The notes beneath the pieces are model-generated. The model was not told the DNA's origin and did not search any database. It was given only the letters and a program-made list of their open reading frames with translations. The translations under genes and the position numbers were made by a program. From positions 1 through 64,000 of the forward strand of contig NZ_VAHN01000004.1 in assembly GCF_005796205.1 (NCBI RefSeq): a DNA stretch of 64,000 nucleotides, given 5' to 3'. Origin of the DNA: Pseudarthrobacter sp. NamE2. GTDB taxonomy: Bacteria; Actinomycetota; Actinomycetes; Actinomycetales; Micrococcaceae. This document shows, one piece after another, positions 26,712 to 36,450 of this stretch (within the stretch, counting starts at the first letter, position 1; each line of letters begins with the position of its first letter).

Positions 26712-26896
26712 ATCCTGCGGAGCCTGGAGTAGGGGAGGCTTGGCAGGGTTCCCGCGGTCCAGGGCCTGACCGAAGGTTCCGGCGGGATCTCCCCGCGCCC
26801 GTCACGGATCACCAGCACCACCGTCCCGGCAATGGCGGCCAAAACCGCCAGGCCCAGCAGCACCAGAAACACAGCCATAGCCACAGACATCGCCAT
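26708..26896 (-). CDS. Small single-pass membrane protein
   Basis: A 62-residue protein with one hydrophobic helix (about 7-30, MAVFLVLLGLAVLAAIAGTV region) and a short basic, Pro-rich C-terminus. The function is not recognised. It is convergent with the NUDIX gene, overlapping it by four bases, and its codon usage looks coding. Confidence 0.55.
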   Translation of the reverse strand: MAMSVAMAVFLVLLGLAVLAAIAGTVVLVIRDGRGEIPPEPSVRPWTAGTLPSLPYSRLRRI

Positions 26897-26967
26897 GCAC
26901 CTCGTGACTTAAATTTTACCGCCGCCCAGCTGGTGCGGGCCTGCGCCGAGCGAGTTCATTGCAATGG

Positions 26968-27038
26968 CCCGAGGCCGGGATCCGGAAGCGTGCGGCAAAG
27001 CGAGGAAGGAGCAGCACGTGGAGGATGTCGACCTCGGG
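26968..27038 (-). repeat. Dispersed palindromic element, copy A
   Basis: Read on the minus strand, a conserved core of about 47 bases (including CCTCGCTTTG and CGCACGCTTCCGGAT, 26980-27026 approximately) is flanked by a short inverted repeat, CCCGAGG at one end and CCTCGGG at the other. The same core occurs at 30.6 kb with a different but again self-complementary flank. The element is intergenic, between the small membrane protein gene and crp. Confidence 0.75.
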
Positions 27039-27059
27039 GCGGTTTTGGCGGGGAAACGG

Positions 27060-27088
27060 AAAAGGCCGCCCCCTTGGGGCAGCCTTTT
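27060..27088 (-). terminator. Terminator of the crp gene
   Basis: A hairpin with arms AAAAGGC(C/T)GCCCC and complement over CTTG is followed by TTTTCC on the minus strand, nine bases past the Crp stop codon. The A-run on the other side makes it potentially bidirectional. Confidence 0.85.
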
Positions 27089-27096
27089 CTTGTTGC

Positions 27097-27774
27097 CTAG
27101 CGGGAGCGCTGGCGGAGGCGCTGCATGTCCAGGATGACGACGGCGCGGGCTTCCAGGCGGAGCCAGCCGCGCTGGACGAACTCGGCCAGGGCCTTGTTGA
27201 CGGTTTCACGGGAAGCACCGACGAGCTGGGCGAGCTCTTCCTGGGTGAGCTCGTGGGCCACCAGGACGCCGTCGGTTGCCGGGCGGCCGAACCGGTCGGC
27301 CAGGTCCAGCAGGGCCTTGGCGACGCGGCCGGGGACGTCGGAAAAGACCAGGTCAGACAGCGAATCGTTGGTGCGGCGCAGGCGGCGGGCCAGGGCCTGC
27401 AGCAGCTGGGCGGAAACCTCGGGACGGGTGCGCAGCAGGTTGTTCAGGCTCTCGTTCTTAAGGCCGGCCAGCCGGGTTTCGGACACGGCCGTTGCGGTGG
27501 CGGTGCGGGGGCTGGGATCGAACAGGGCCATCTCGCCGAACAGTTCGCCCGGGCCAAGGATGGCCAGCAGCGACTCGCGGCCGTCGGGGGAGGTGCGGCC
27601 GAGCTTCACCTTTCCGGAGACGATGAAGTACAGCTGGTCACCCTGGTCGCCCTCGCGGAACACCGATGCGCCTCGGGAGAGGTCAACCTCGGTGAGCTCA
27701 TCCGTCAGCAGGCGGAAAGCGTCGTCGTCCAGCGTGGCGAAAAGGGGTGCTCGGCGCAGTACCTCGATGTCCAT
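27097..27774 (-). CDS. crp: Crp/Fnr-family cAMP-type global regulator
   Basis: A 225-residue regulator starting at MDIEVLRRAPLF (AGGAGA six bases upstream of the ATG at 27774). The N-terminal cyclic-nucleotide domain has GELFGEMALFDPSPRTATA (77-95) with G80-E81 and R90-T91, the cAMP phosphate-binding set. The C-terminal winged helix has LTQEELAQLVGASRETVNKA (177-196). Similarity to M. tuberculosis Crp (Rv3676) and Corynebacterium GlxR is clear along the whole length (for example DVPGRVAK and SRETVNKALA). It should control carbon and energy genes. It is divergent from marP. Confidence 0.93.
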   Translation of the reverse strand: MDIEVLRRAPLFATLDDDAFRLLTDELTEVDLSRGASVFREGDQGDQLYFIVSGKVKLGRTSPDGRESLLAILGPGELFGEMALFDPSPRTATATAVSETRLAGLKNESLNNLLRTRPEVSAQLLQALARRLRRTNDSLSDLVFSDVPGRVAKALLDLADRFGRPATDGVLVAHELTQEELAQLVGASRETVNKALAEFVQRGWLRLEARAVVILDMQRLRQRSR

Positions 27775-27961
27775 GAAATCTCCTGAGTAAAAGTATTGGC
27801 TGTGGCGCTCGTGCCATTGTTTCAGAATTTTCAAGGTTCTGTGACGAACTTGGCAGCTGAAACACCCGTATGACGGGCCCAGGCGGGGCCCCCGGGACCC
27901 ACAGAAGATTGTCAGGGCACGCCCTTAGAATGAGGTTTCAACTGTTTATAAGGAGTCCTTC

Positions 27962-29146
27962 GTGGTCGGCTTGACTGTCCTGGACCTGATCCTGATCCTG
28001 GCGCTGCTGTCCTACCTGGTCTACGGCCTGCGGAACGGCTTCCTGGTCACGGTAGGGGGCATCGCCGGTTTCGCCGCAGGCGCGGTGGCCGCCTTTTTTG
28101 CCGTGCCCCTGGTCAGCGGCTTCGTGGAGGATTCAGGGTGGCGGCTCACCGCCATCGTGGCCGCCGCCGTCGTCCTTGTGGTCCTGGGCCACGGGCTGGG
28201 CACCATGGTGGGGCGGCAGATCCGCGGTGCCATGCGCATCCGGCCGCTGCGTGCCGTAGACCGGGTGGTAGGCGGCGCCGTCAACGTGGTGGTCTCGGCG
28301 CTGGTGATGTCCATGCTGGCGTTCAGCATCAGTTCGCTGGGTGTGCCGATTGTGTCCCAGCAGCTTGCCGAATCCAAGGTCATCCGTTTCATCGACGGGC
28401 TTACGCCCACCCCCGTCAAAGCCACCATGGCGGAGCTCCGCTCGGCCGTGATCGGCAACGGCATCCCCACCCTTATCGAGGGCCTGGAACAGGGCCCGGC
28501 GGTACCCGTGCCCAACGCCAGCACCGATACCCCAGCCCTCAACCGGGCGGCGCAGTCAGTCCTGAGGATCGCCGGCACCGCCTACGAATGCGGCCAGAAC
28601 CAGACCGGGACCGGCTTTGTGGTCTCCCCGGACAGGGTGGTCACCAACGCGCACGTCGTGGCGGGTGTCTCACAGCCAGTGGTGGAAATGCTCGACGGCG
28701 GCGCGATGCCCGGGCGGGTGGTCTACTTCGACACCAAGCACGATCTCGCCGTGCTGGCTGTGGAGGACCTGCCGTTGCAGCCGCTGCCCCTCAGTGGAGA
28801 CCTTCCCGGCGGCAGCGCTGCAGCCTTTGCCGGTTACCCGCACGGCGGTCCCTTCCAGTCCAAGCCGGCCACCATCCAGGACATCACCACGGTGCTGGTT
28901 CCCGATATCTACGGCAGCAACCCGGCACCCGAGGAGATTTACCGGCTGGCGGGCGACGTGCAGCCCGGCAACTCCGGCGGTCCACTCCTCACCACTGAGG
29001 GCCAAGTGGCCGGCGTCATCTTCGCCAAAGCCACCTCGGACACCGATATGGGTTTCGCCATCACCATGGACGACCTGAACCCGGTGGCTGCCCAGGCAGG
29101 GTCCCTGAGCGCGCCTGTTTCATCCGGCCAGTGCATCCAGAAGTAA
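27962..29146 (+). CDS. marP: MarP-like membrane serine protease
   Basis: A 394-residue protein with a GTG start preceded by AAGGAG. The N-terminal CvpA-like domain (about 1-130) has four membrane helices. The extracytoplasmic chymotrypsin-like protease carries catalytic H231 (TNAHVVAG), D261 (TKHDLAVL) and S338 (QPGNSGGP). Two cysteines, C210 and the penultimate-region C, may form the stabilising disulfide known in MarP. In mycobacteria MarP is needed for acid and oxidative stress survival, cleaving a peptidoglycan hydrolase. It neighbours crp, nth and the CoA-type NUDIX region, as in mycobacteria. Confidence 0.92.
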   Translation: MVGLTVLDLILILALLSYLVYGLRNGFLVTVGGIAGFAAGAVAAFFAVPLVSGFVEDSGWRLTAIVAAAVVLVVLGHGLGTMVGRQIRGAMRIRPLRAVDRVVGGAVNVVVSALVMSMLAFSISSLGVPIVSQQLAESKVIRFIDGLTPTPVKATMAELRSAVIGNGIPTLIEGLEQGPAVPVPNASTDTPALNRAAQSVLRIAGTAYECGQNQTGTGFVVSPDRVVTNAHVVAGVSQPVVEMLDGGAMPGRVVYFDTKHDLAVLAVEDLPLQPLPLSGDLPGGSAAAFAGYPHGGPFQSKPATIQDITTVLVPDIYGSNPAPEEIYRLAGDVQPGNSGGPLLTTEGQVAGVIFAKATSDTDMGFAITMDDLNPVAAQAGSLSAPVSSGQCIQK

Positions 29147-29159
29147 CGGCCGGCCTGGC

Positions 29160-29624
29160 CTAAAGGACGTCCGCGAGGTATTCGATGGCCAGCCGGTATC
29201 CGGTGACTCCCGCTCCGACAATCACGGCGGAACACACAGGGGACAGGAAGGAATGGTGCCGGAATTCCTCGCGCTGGTGCACGTTGGTGATGTGCACTTC
29301 GACGGCGGGAAGCTGCACCGCGGCGAGGGCGTCACGCAGCGCCACGGACGTGTGCGTGAAGGCTCCGGCGTTGATGACGATGCCTGCCGCGTTGCCGCGG
29401 GCGGCATGGATGACGTCCAGCAGGACGCCCTCGTGGTTGGACTGGACGCATTCCACCTCAAAGCCGTGCGCCTTGGTGGCCGAGGCCGCCAGTTGTTCGA
29501 CATCGGCGAGGGTTGAGGTGCCGTACTTCTCCGGCTCCCTGGTCCCCAGGAGGTTCAGGTTGGGGCCGTTGATCACGAGGATGGTGCCGCGGCCAATCCC
29601 GGCGGCGGAGGAAGCTTCAGTCAT
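29160..29624 (-). CDS. aroQ: Type II 3-dehydroquinate dehydratase
   Basis: A 154-residue enzyme converting 3-dehydroquinate to 3-dehydroshikimate in the shikimate pathway. Motifs are [18 protein letters not shown], with the catalytic tyrosine in the flexible lid, [32 protein letters not shown] and [20 protein letters not shown] with the catalytic histidine. The gene is convergent with marP and separate from other aro genes. Confidence 0.96.
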   Translation of the reverse strand: MTEASSAAGIGRGTILVINGPNLNLLGTREPEKYGTSTLADVEQLAASATKAHGFEVECVQSNHEGVLLDVIHAARGNAAGIVINAGAFTHTSVALRDALAAVQLPAVEVHITNVHQREEFRHHSFLSPVCSAVIVGAGVTGYRLAIEYLADVL

Positions 29625-29722
29625 GGTGTTAAACCTATCGGCTGACGCCAGAGGCCGCGCAACCTCACCTGGAGAATGCGCGGGCCCGGAGCCCCTGGGA
29701 GAGGGGACAGGGCAACCACTCC

Positions 29723-30523
29723 TCAGGAGGCTTCGCGGACAGCCGCCAGCCTCAGCCGGCCCACCCGTTCGTGCAGTACGCGTTGGGCCTCCATGCCGAG
29801 GCCGGGATCGCTGATGACCTCGTCCACATCATCGAGCGGGGCGATGGAGCTGATGCCGAGCATTCCCCACTTTGTGTGGTCGGCCAGGACCACTGTCTTC
29901 CGGGCAGCCGCCACGAAGGCGCGGTCCGTTTCCGCCTCGAGGAGGTTGGGCGTGGTGAAACCCGCGTCGGCATCCATCCCGTGGACACCCAGGAAAAGGA
30001 TGTCCAGGTGCAGCTGCTTCAAGGCGCCGGTAGCGATGGGTCCCACCAAGGCGTCCGACGGCGTACGCTCACCGCCGATCAGGATCACCGTGGACGCGTA
30101 GCGGGCCGAACCGGACGACGCCGCATGGTGGAACAGGTCCGCGATCCGCACCGAGTTCGTCACCACCGTGATCCGGGGGCCGCCGGCCAGCTCCTTCGCC
30201 AGGGCCCACGTGGTGGTTCCGGCGCTCAGGCCCACGGCCATGCCCTCGGTCACCAGCCCGGCCGCCTCCACGGCAATGGCCCGCTTCTCGTCCGTCAGTT
30301 GGGTGGACTTCAGCTCGAAGCCGGGCTCATGCGTGCTGGCGTCGCCCGGCAGCTTGGCGCCGCCATGGATCCGCTCCAGCCGGCCGCCCTCCTCCAGCAC
30401 CTCAATGTCGCGGCGCACCGTCATCAGGGACACGCCCAGCTGCTGGGCCAGGTCCGAGACGCGCACAACCCGCTCGCGCTGGAGTGCGTCCAATATGGCC
30501 TCATGTCGGGCAACGGCGAGCAT
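29723..30523 (-). CDS. DeoR/GlpR-family transcriptional regulator
   Basis: A 266-residue DeoR-type repressor. The N-terminal helix-turn-helix reads [20 protein letters not shown] followed by the family tail RIHGGA. The C-terminal sugar-phosphate sensor domain includes [30 protein letters not shown] and VLADHTKWG. The gene stands alone without an adjacent sugar operon, so its target is not evident. Its start lies downstream of the dispersed element at 30.6 kb. Confidence 0.9.
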   Translation of the reverse strand: MLAVARHEAILDALQRERVVRVSDLAQQLGVSLMTVRRDIEVLEEGGRLERIHGGAKLPGDASTHEPGFELKSTQLTDEKRAIAVEAAGLVTEGMAVGLSAGTTTWALAKELAGGPRITVVTNSVRIADLFHHAASSGSARYASTVILIGGERTPSDALVGPIATGALKQLHLDILFLGVHGMDADAGFTTPNLLEAETDRAFVAAARKTVVLADHTKWGMLGISSIAPLDDVDEVISDPGLGMEAQRVLHERVGRLRLAAVREAS

Positions 30524-30580
30524 CCGGGGCAGGTCCTTAAAGCAGGGGACAGGTCTGCTCCCAGTCTAGGTGCCTGCCAC

Positions 30581-30661
30581 GCTGATGCGCGGGAGTCATC
30601 CTCCGCGTGCTGCCCGTACCTCGCTTTGACGCACGCTTCCGGATAACCCCCGCGCATCAGC
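30581..30661 (+). repeat. Dispersed palindromic element, copy B
   Basis: A perfect 13-bp inverted repeat (GCTGATGCGCGGG at 30581-30593, CCCGCGCATCAGC at 30649-30661) encloses the same core as the element at 26.97-27.04 kb. The core spans about 30598-30644 and includes CCTCGCTTTG and CGCACGCTTCCGGAT. The flanking stems of the two copies differ in sequence but are each self-complementary. It lies between the acs stop codon and the DeoR start. Confidence 0.8.
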
Positions 30662-30726
30662 TTGTGGGTTCGTTCCGTCGGGAGCGACGCTGGCCCTGCC
30701 AACGGTCGCCCCGGTGTTCGTTCCCC

Positions 30727-32727
30727 CTACTTCCTGAGGGATGCCGCGATCTGCTGCATGATCGTGGGGTCGGAGAGGGTGGTGGCGTCGCCGGGGTCGC
30801 GGCCTTCGGCGACGTCCTTGAGGAGGCGGCGCATGATCTTGCCGGAGCGGGTCTTGGGCAGTTCCGGAACCACGAGGATGTTCTTGGGCTTGGCGATGGG
30901 CCCGATTTCCTTGCCCACATGGTTGCGGAGTTCCTGGACGGTTTCGTCGCCGTTGTTGGCGGCGTCCCCCCGGAGGATCACGAACGCGACCACTGCCTGG
31001 CCGGTGGTTTCATCCGTGGCGCCCACGACGGCGGCCTCGGCCACGGCGGGGTGGGAGACCAGGGCGGATTCGATCTCCGTGGTGGAGAGCCGGTGCCCGG
31101 AGACGTTCATGACGTCGTCCACGCGGCCCAGGAGCCAGACATCGCCGTCCTCGTCCTTCTTGGCGCCGTCGCCGGCGAAGTACATGTTCTCGAACCGGGA
31201 CCAGTAGGTGTCCTTGAACCGTTCCGGGTCGCCCCAGATGCCGCGGAGCATGGCCGGCCAGGGTTCGCGGATGACCAGGAACCCGCCGTGCCCGTTGGGC
31301 ACGGATGCGCCCATCTCGTCGACGACGTCCACGGCGATGCCGGGCAGCGGGACCTGGGCGGAGCCGGGCTTGGCGGCGGTGACGCCGGGCAGCGGGGCGA
31401 TCATCTGGGCGCCGGTTTCGGTCTGCCACCAGGTGTCCACGATGGGGGTCTTGCCGCTGCCGATGACGTCCCGGTACCACATCCAGGCTTCGGGGTTGAT
31501 GGGTTCGCCTACGGAGCCCAGGACGCGCAGGGAAGTGAGGTCGTACTTGTCCGGGATGTCCCTCCCCCATTTCATGAAGGTCCGGATCGCGGTGGGTGCG
31601 GTGTAGAGGATGGAGACCTTGTACTTTTCCACGATCTCCCACCAGCGGCCCTGGTGCGGGGAGTCCGGGGTGCCTTCGTAGATGACCTGGGTGGCGCCGT
31701 TGATGAGCGGGGCGTAGGTGACGTAGGAGTGGCCGGTGACCCAGCCGACGTCGGCCGTGCACCAGTACACATCCGTGTCCGGGTGCAGGTCGAAGACGGC
31801 CTTGTGGGTGTAGGCCGTCTGGGTGAGGTACCCGCCGGTGGTATGCAGGATGCCCTTGGGCTTGCCGGTGGTGCCGGAGGTGTAGAGGATGAACAGCGGG
31901 TGCTCGGAGTCGTGGCCGACGGCGGTGTGCTCGGCGGAGGCGGCGTCCACGGTGTCCGCCCACCAGTGGTCCCGGCCCTCGGTCCAGTCCACATCCTGGC
32001 CGTTGCGCTTGACCACCACCACGTTCTGCACGGTGTGGCCGTCCTTGGACAGGGCCTCGTCGACGGCGGGTTTGAGTGCGCTGGGCTTGCCGCGGCGGTA
32101 CGTGCCGTCAGCGGTGACCACCAGCTTGGCCTCGGCGTCCTCGATGCGGGAGCGCAGGGCGTCTGCGGAGAACCCGCCGAACACCACCGAGTGGACCGCG
32201 CCGATCCGGGCGCAGGCCAGCAGAGTGATCACTGCTTCGGGGATCATCGGCAGGTACACGGCCACCCGGTCGCCCTTGGCCACGCCCAGGGACTCGAAGG
32301 CGTTCGCGGCCTTCTTTACCTCTTCGGTCAGCTGCGCATAGGTGTAGGTGCGGGTGTCGCCCGGCTCACCCTCGAAGTGGATGGCAACCCGGTCGCCCCG
32401 GCCGTTCTCCACATGCCGGTCCAGCGCGTTGTAGGCCGCGTTGACCTCCCCGCCCACGAACCACTTCGCGAACGGCGGGTTGGACCAGTCCAGCGCCTCG
32501 TCGAAGTCCTTGCTCCAGGTGAGCAGCTCCCGCGCCTGCTTCGCCCAGAAAGCCGGGCGGTCGGCGTCGGCCTCCTGGTACTCCCCGGCGGTCACAACAG
32601 CGTTGGCAGCAAACTCCGGCGAGGGCGGGAATGTCCGGGTCTCATGCAGCAGGTTTTCAAAGGCATCGCCCTGCTGTGCCGAGCCTGCGGGAACGGTGGC
32701 CGTGGAGCTTGGAGTGTCCTGGGACAT
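30727..32727 (-). CDS. acs: Acetate--CoA ligase (acetyl-CoA synthetase)
   Basis: A 666-residue AMP-forming acetyl-CoA synthetase. The start is taken at the ATG at 32727 because GAGG lies six bases upstream; an ATG six codons earlier (32745) is possible. Adenylation motifs are [19 protein letters not shown] and [21 protein letters not shown]. The C-terminal [14 protein letters not shown] holds the catalytic lysine that protein acetylation inhibits in this family. It activates acetate to acetyl-CoA through acetyl-AMP. The upstream region is shared with a divergent membrane protein gene. Confidence 0.96.
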   Translation of the reverse strand: MSQDTPSSTATVPAGSAQQGDAFENLLHETRTFPPSPEFAANAVVTAGEYQEADADRPAFWAKQARELLTWSKDFDEALDWSNPPFAKWFVGGEVNAAYNALDRHVENGRGDRVAIHFEGEPGDTRTYTYAQLTEEVKKAANAFESLGVAKGDRVAVYLPMIPEAVITLLACARIGAVHSVVFGGFSADALRSRIEDAEAKLVVTADGTYRRGKPSALKPAVDEALSKDGHTVQNVVVVKRNGQDVDWTEGRDHWWADTVDAASAEHTAVGHDSEHPLFILYTSGTTGKPKGILHTTGGYLTQTAYTHKAVFDLHPDTDVYWCTADVGWVTGHSYVTYAPLINGATQVIYEGTPDSPHQGRWWEIVEKYKVSILYTAPTAIRTFMKWGRDIPDKYDLTSLRVLGSVGEPINPEAWMWYRDVIGSGKTPIVDTWWQTETGAQMIAPLPGVTAAKPGSAQVPLPGIAVDVVDEMGASVPNGHGGFLVIREPWPAMLRGIWGDPERFKDTYWSRFENMYFAGDGAKKDEDGDVWLLGRVDDVMNVSGHRLSTTEIESALVSHPAVAEAAVVGATDETTGQAVVAFVILRGDAANNGDETVQELRNHVGKEIGPIAKPKNILVVPELPKTRSGKIMRRLLKDVAEGRDPGDATTLSDPTIMQQIAASLRK

Positions 32728-33132
32728 GTGAACCTCATCATTCATCGATCTTCACTGGGCGGCGTGGCGGCCACCGGCAGGACCGTCCGCATGCGCGGCA
32801 TCGGGCTCCGGCCGATCATGGACACACCGCAAAGAGCTGTTCCGAAACCAAGCCTAATGCTTGCCCGCGCAGGCATGTGCGCCGTGTCACAGACGCGACC
32901 GCGAACGGCGTTTATTTAGCGGTGAGTGGCTTGCGCCGCCGTCCTGGCCGCGTCTTCGCAGCAGCCTGCCAGCTAGTGATCAGCCCGGCTGTTGACTAGG
33001 CTGAAATGGAATTGTGGCTTCACTTCGGACCGCTGCAGGCAGGGACCAGCAGTGCCTGGCGGCGGCGGTTCCGCGGTTACATCGGGACGGTTCCCGGACT
33101 TCGGTCCGGTGCCGCCACGCTAAGGAGAACAG
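32728..33132. promoter_or_regulatory. Divergent intergenic region of acs and a membrane protein gene
   Basis: About 400 bases without a convincing gene. It must hold the acs promoter (minus) and that of the downstream plus-strand gene. I see no strong palindrome or riboswitch-like structure. AAGGAG at about 33122 serves the downstream gene. Confidence 0.4.
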
Positions 33133-34470
33133 ATGAACCAGCAGAGCTTCGGCCAGAAAACCGGCCCGGACACCACGCCAGGTTCCGGGACGGCGGAGTC
33201 CGCCACCGGTGCCGGCCAGCAGGCCACGCCCGGAGGCAAGGCCACGCCCGGGGGCCTTTCCAAAGACGCGAACCAGGCGGTGCTGGGCCCTTTCACCGTG
33301 CGGGACCTTGCTGTCTTCGCGGCCACGCTCATCCTGTTTGTCGCATCGCTGTTGCCCATCTTCGGCGGCCGGTACAACCTGTGGAACCTCAACAACCTCT
33401 TCTTCCTGGGACTGGGCATCATCCTGCCCCTGATCGTCAGCGCGCTTTTTGCGGCCCGCAGGTTGGCGCCGGCCACGCGGATCCGCGTCGGATCCCTCTC
33501 CGTTGACCAGTTCGCGTCGGTAGTGGCCTGCTTCGCCGTCGCCTTTTTCTTCCTGTCCGTGGCAGGTGCATACGTGCCCAGCCTGCTGGTGGGCCTGATC
33601 GGATCCCTGATCCTCTTCGCAGCGACCGTGATGGGCCGCTTCCTGCCGTATCTTTCGGGTGACTTCAAAGACCGTGCGGAAGTGCCTGCGCATGTGGTGG
33701 CCCGCGAGGCCGCGGTCCCCGTCCAAAAGCCGCGTGCCCCGAAAGAGCCCAAGCCGGAAACCGGGTCGAAGCCCGGCGGAAAGCTGCTGGGCGGGGCTGC
33801 CGGAAAGCTCTTTGGCGGTGCGGGTGCCGGGTCTTCGGCTGTCCAGGAAGGTTCCCCGGACCGCGAGCGCGACCATGAACCGGCAACCGCAGCCGTTCCG
33901 TCGGCCGCGGCACACCACACCCCGGCTACCGCAGCCGTCCCTGCAGCCGGAGCCGTGTCCACCGCTCCCGAAGTTGCCGACCGCCACATTGATGCCGGCC
34001 CGCCCACCCAGGCAGCCGACGTCGTAAGCCCTGCGTCCACGTCAGCGGCTGAGGAGACGCAGTTCGGTGACGTGCCGGCGGCACACGGTTCCTCCGCAAC
34101 CGGCAGCTCGCAGGCAGGACACGACGACGGCGGCGCGCGGCAGGATGCGTCGCCTGCCCACGGCACGTGGGAACCGCCGGCTGCCACGGCTGTCCACCAG
34201 CAGGTTCGTACCGAGGAACCGATCGGCGCGACCGTCGATCCCTCCAGCCGGCATGACGAACTGGAGGAACAACCCATCCACGAGGCGTTCTGGTTCGCCG
34301 TCGCCCAGCACCGCACCGCCTACGATCCGCGTACCGGGGCGCCGGCGTTCGTCATCGAGCCGGGCGGCTGGGTGCTCGCCCTGGAAGACCGCGGGCACGA
34401 GTTCCTGGTCCAGCACACCGACGGACGGCTGGGCGTCCTGCGCGACCTCAGCAATATCGAGCGCGGCTAG
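33133..34470 (+). CDS. Uncharacterised membrane protein with acidic/Ala-rich linker
   Basis: A 445-residue protein of unknown function. After a Gly/Thr-rich N-terminus (1-45) there are four membrane helices (about 52-70, 82-100, 122-145 and 148-165). A long Ala/Pro/Thr-rich linker follows (about 185-385). The conserved-looking C-terminal module reads [20 protein letters not shown], then [16 protein letters not shown] and [13 protein letters not shown]. The C-terminal part could be a small beta-domain on the cytoplasmic side. It is followed after five bases by nth, so it may be cotranscribed with DNA repair genes. Confidence 0.8.
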   Translation: MNQQSFGQKTGPDTTPGSGTAESATGAGQQATPGGKATPGGLSKDANQAVLGPFTVRDLAVFAATLILFVASLLPIFGGRYNLWNLNNLFFLGLGIILPLIVSALFAARRLAPATRIRVGSLSVDQFASVVACFAVAFFFLSVAGAYVPSLLVGLIGSLILFAATVMGRFLPYLSGDFKDRAEVPAHVVAREAAVPVQKPRAPKEPKPETGSKPGGKLLGGAAGKLFGGAGAGSSAVQEGSPDRERDHEPATAAVPSAAAHHTPATAAVPAAGAVSTAPEVADRHIDAGPPTQAADVVSPASTSAAEETQFGDVPAAHGSSATGSSQAGHDDGGARQDASPAHGTWEPPAATAVHQQVRTEEPIGATVDPSSRHDELEEQPIHEAFWFAVAQHRTAYDPRTGAPAFVIEPGGWVLALEDRGHEFLVQHTDGRLGVLRDLSNIERG

Positions 34471-34475
34471 CAGCC

Positions 34476-35333
34476 ATGGCCGCGCCCAGGGCCGCCAAGG
34501 CCGGCGGAAAGACGACGTCCGCCGGCCAGGCCGCCGGGATGCCGGTTGTCTCCTCCGAGTCGATGCTCGCCCTGAAGCGGCGGGCCCGGCGCATCAACAG
34601 GGCGCTGGCCGAAAAGTATCCGTACGCGCACGCTGAACTCGATTTCACCAATCCGTTCGAGCTGCTGGTGGCCACCGTCCTTTCGGCCCAGACCACCGAC
34701 GTCACGGTCAACCAGGTCACCAAGGTGCTCTTTGCCCGTTATCCGGACGCCCGTTCGCTGGCTGAGGCGGATCCGGAAGATCTTGAGCTGATCCTCAAGC
34801 CCACTGGGTTCTTCCGCGCCAAGTCCAGGAATGTCATCGCGCTTTGTACCCGCCTGGTGGACGACTTTAACGGGGAGGTGCCGGGCCGGCTCGAGGACCT
34901 GGTGACCCTTCCGGGTGTTGGCCGCAAGACTGCAAACGTCGTCCTGGGCAACGGGTTCGGTATCCCCGGTGTCTCCGTGGATACCCATTTCGCGCGGCTG
35001 GCCAACCGGTTCGGCTGGACGAGGTCCGACGATCCGGTGCAGATCGAGCGGGATGTGGCCGAGCTCTTCGAACCGAAGGACTGGACCATGCTGTCCCACC
35101 GGGTGATCTTCCATGGCAGGCGCGTCTGCCACGCCCGCAAGCCTGCGTGCGGTGCCTGCCCGGTAGCCAACTGGTGCCCGAGCTACGGCATGGGGGAGAC
35201 GGATCCGGTGAAGGCGGCCAAGCTGCTCAAGTATGAACTGGCTTCGGGCAACGAAGCGTTACTGGAGCAACTTCTGGCGGAAACCCACAGGGCAGCTGAA
35301 ATCCGGATGGAATCACAAAAGAGGACACCATGA
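34476..35333 (+). CDS. nth: Endonuclease III
   Basis: A 285-residue DNA glycosylase/AP lyase of base excision repair. The helix-hairpin-helix with catalytic lysine is [15 protein letters not shown] and the catalytic aspartate is in [13 protein letters not shown]. The four-cysteine [4Fe-4S] loop, CX6CX2CX5C, is in [18 protein letters not shown]- and C-terminal extensions are typical for actinobacteria. The next gene overlaps the stop by ATGA. Confidence 0.96.
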   Translation: MAAPRAAKAGGKTTSAGQAAGMPVVSSESMLALKRRARRINRALAEKYPYAHAELDFTNPFELLVATVLSAQTTDVTVNQVTKVLFARYPDARSLAEADPEDLELILKPTGFFRAKSRNVIALCTRLVDDFNGEVPGRLEDLVTLPGVGRKTANVVLGNGFGIPGVSVDTHFARLANRFGWTRSDDPVQIERDVAELFEPKDWTMLSHRVIFHGRRVCHARKPACGACPVANWCPSYGMGETDPVKAAKLLKYELASGNEALLEQLLAETHRAAEIRMESQKRTP

Positions 35334-36007
35334 GCGCCCGCGAAGACCTGGTGGAGCTGGTGCGCCGCGCAGAATCCGGCACGGACACCACGCCTGATCC
35401 GCGGTGGGCGGCACTCACCGTGGATGAGCAGCGGGCACGCAGGGCCGCGGTGCTCATGCTCTTCGGCGAGCTCGATGACGTTCCGGCGTCCTCCGGCAAG
35501 CCGCTGGCACCTGCCGACCTGGATGTGCTGCTCCTGGAGCGCGCCCATACCCTCGGGTCGCACCCCGGCCAGGTCGCGTTTCCCGGCGGCAGCATCGACG
35601 CCGGTGAGTCTGCTGTGGAAGCGGCATTGCGGGAGGCCGAGGAGGAAACAGGGCTCGAAACGGCAGGTGTGGAAGTCCTGGGCACCCTGCAGCAGCTCGG
35701 CCTGGCGCACAGCAATTTCCTGGTGACGCCCGTGCTTGCGTGGTGGCGGTCGCCGTCGCCGGTCCGCGTGGTGGATTACGCGGAGTCCGCGCAGGTCTTC
35801 CGGGTCCCCGTCCGGGATCTGTTGGACCCGGACAACCGGGTGATGGCCACCGTGCACCGCGCCGGGCGCACCTTCGACAGCCCGGGCTTCACAGTCAACG
35901 GCGTGTTGGTGTGGGGGTTTACCGGGATTGTCCTGAACGGGCTCTTCGACCAGCTCGGGTGGTCTGTTCCGTGGGACCGTACCCGGCTGCACCCGCTGGG
36001 GGTGTAA
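35330..36007 (+). CDS. CoA pyrophosphatase-type NUDIX hydrolase
   Basis: A 225-residue NUDIX protein overlapping nth by four bases. The segment [20 protein letters not shown], followed by [13 protein letters not shown], combines the CoA-pyrophosphatase signature upstream of the box with the Nudix core REAEEETG. It is expected to cleave CoA or derivatives to 3',5'-ADP and phosphopantetheine. The nth-NUDIX order matches that seen near marP in other actinobacteria. Confidence 0.9.
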   Translation: MSAREDLVELVRRAESGTDTTPDPRWAALTVDEQRARRAAVLMLFGELDDVPASSGKPLAPADLDVLLLERAHTLGSHPGQVAFPGGSIDAGESAVEAALREAEEETGLETAGVEVLGTLQQLGLAHSNFLVTPVLAWWRSPSPVRVVDYAESAQVFRVPVRDLLDPDNRVMATVHRAGRTFDSPGFTVNGVLVWGFTGIVLNGLFDQLGWSVPWDRTRLHPLGV

Positions 36008-36056
36008 CAGAACCAGGGAAGCCACGCGCGCCGTTGAGCGCGGCTGCCCCGTCTGG

Positions 36057-36087
36057 TGCGGGCACCCTGGTCAGTAAGGTGCCCGCA
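36057..36087. terminator. Possible bidirectional terminator hairpin
   Basis: A perfect 10-bp stem (TGCGGGCACC with GGTGCCCGCA) has an 11-base loop and lies between the convergent NUDIX and DUF1508 genes. There is no T-run, so a terminator role is only likely from its position. Confidence 0.45.
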
Positions 36088-36099
36088 GTCTTGGGTACC

Positions 36100-36291
36100 T
36101 TAGGCCTGCTGCTGCCTCAAGTCCACGACGATCCCCGTTGCCGCGTTTTCCCGCATCGCCTTGATGCCGTCAAGCAGCGTGTTCACGGATTTGAAGTTGG
36201 GTGATACGGCAACAATGTTGCCTTCCCCGTCCGTGAGCCGCAGCCGGTACGACTCGTCGCCAACTCGGTGAATCTCAAATCTGCCCGCCAT
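36100..36291 (-). CDS. YegP-type DUF1508 small protein
   Basis: A 63-residue protein, MAGRFEIHRVGDESYRLRLT then NFKSVNTLLDGIKAMRENA, matching the DUF1508/YegP repeat (a single copy). A GGGAGG sits about ten bases upstream of the ATG. The function is unknown. It is monocistronic. Confidence 0.85.
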   Translation of the reverse strand: MAGRFEIHRVGDESYRLRLTDGEGNIVAVSPNFKSVNTLLDGIKAMRENAATGIVVDLRQQQA

Positions 36292-36450
36292 ATGCCGGGA
36301 CCTCCCCTGGTATGCGTCGTTGCATCAGTTCCGGACCGATCTGCCTCAGTCGCCGCTATGAACTGTAACCTTCGTCACGGTGCCAGTCGAGCTACTGCCG
36401 GGTAGGTTACTTTCCCTGTCATGCGGATAGGTAATACGGTTGACGATCCG

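Noticed and set aside
30607..32919. Very long plus-strand open frame antisense to acs
   Set aside because: Shadow of the acs gene; the sense strand carries all acetyl-CoA synthetase motifs.
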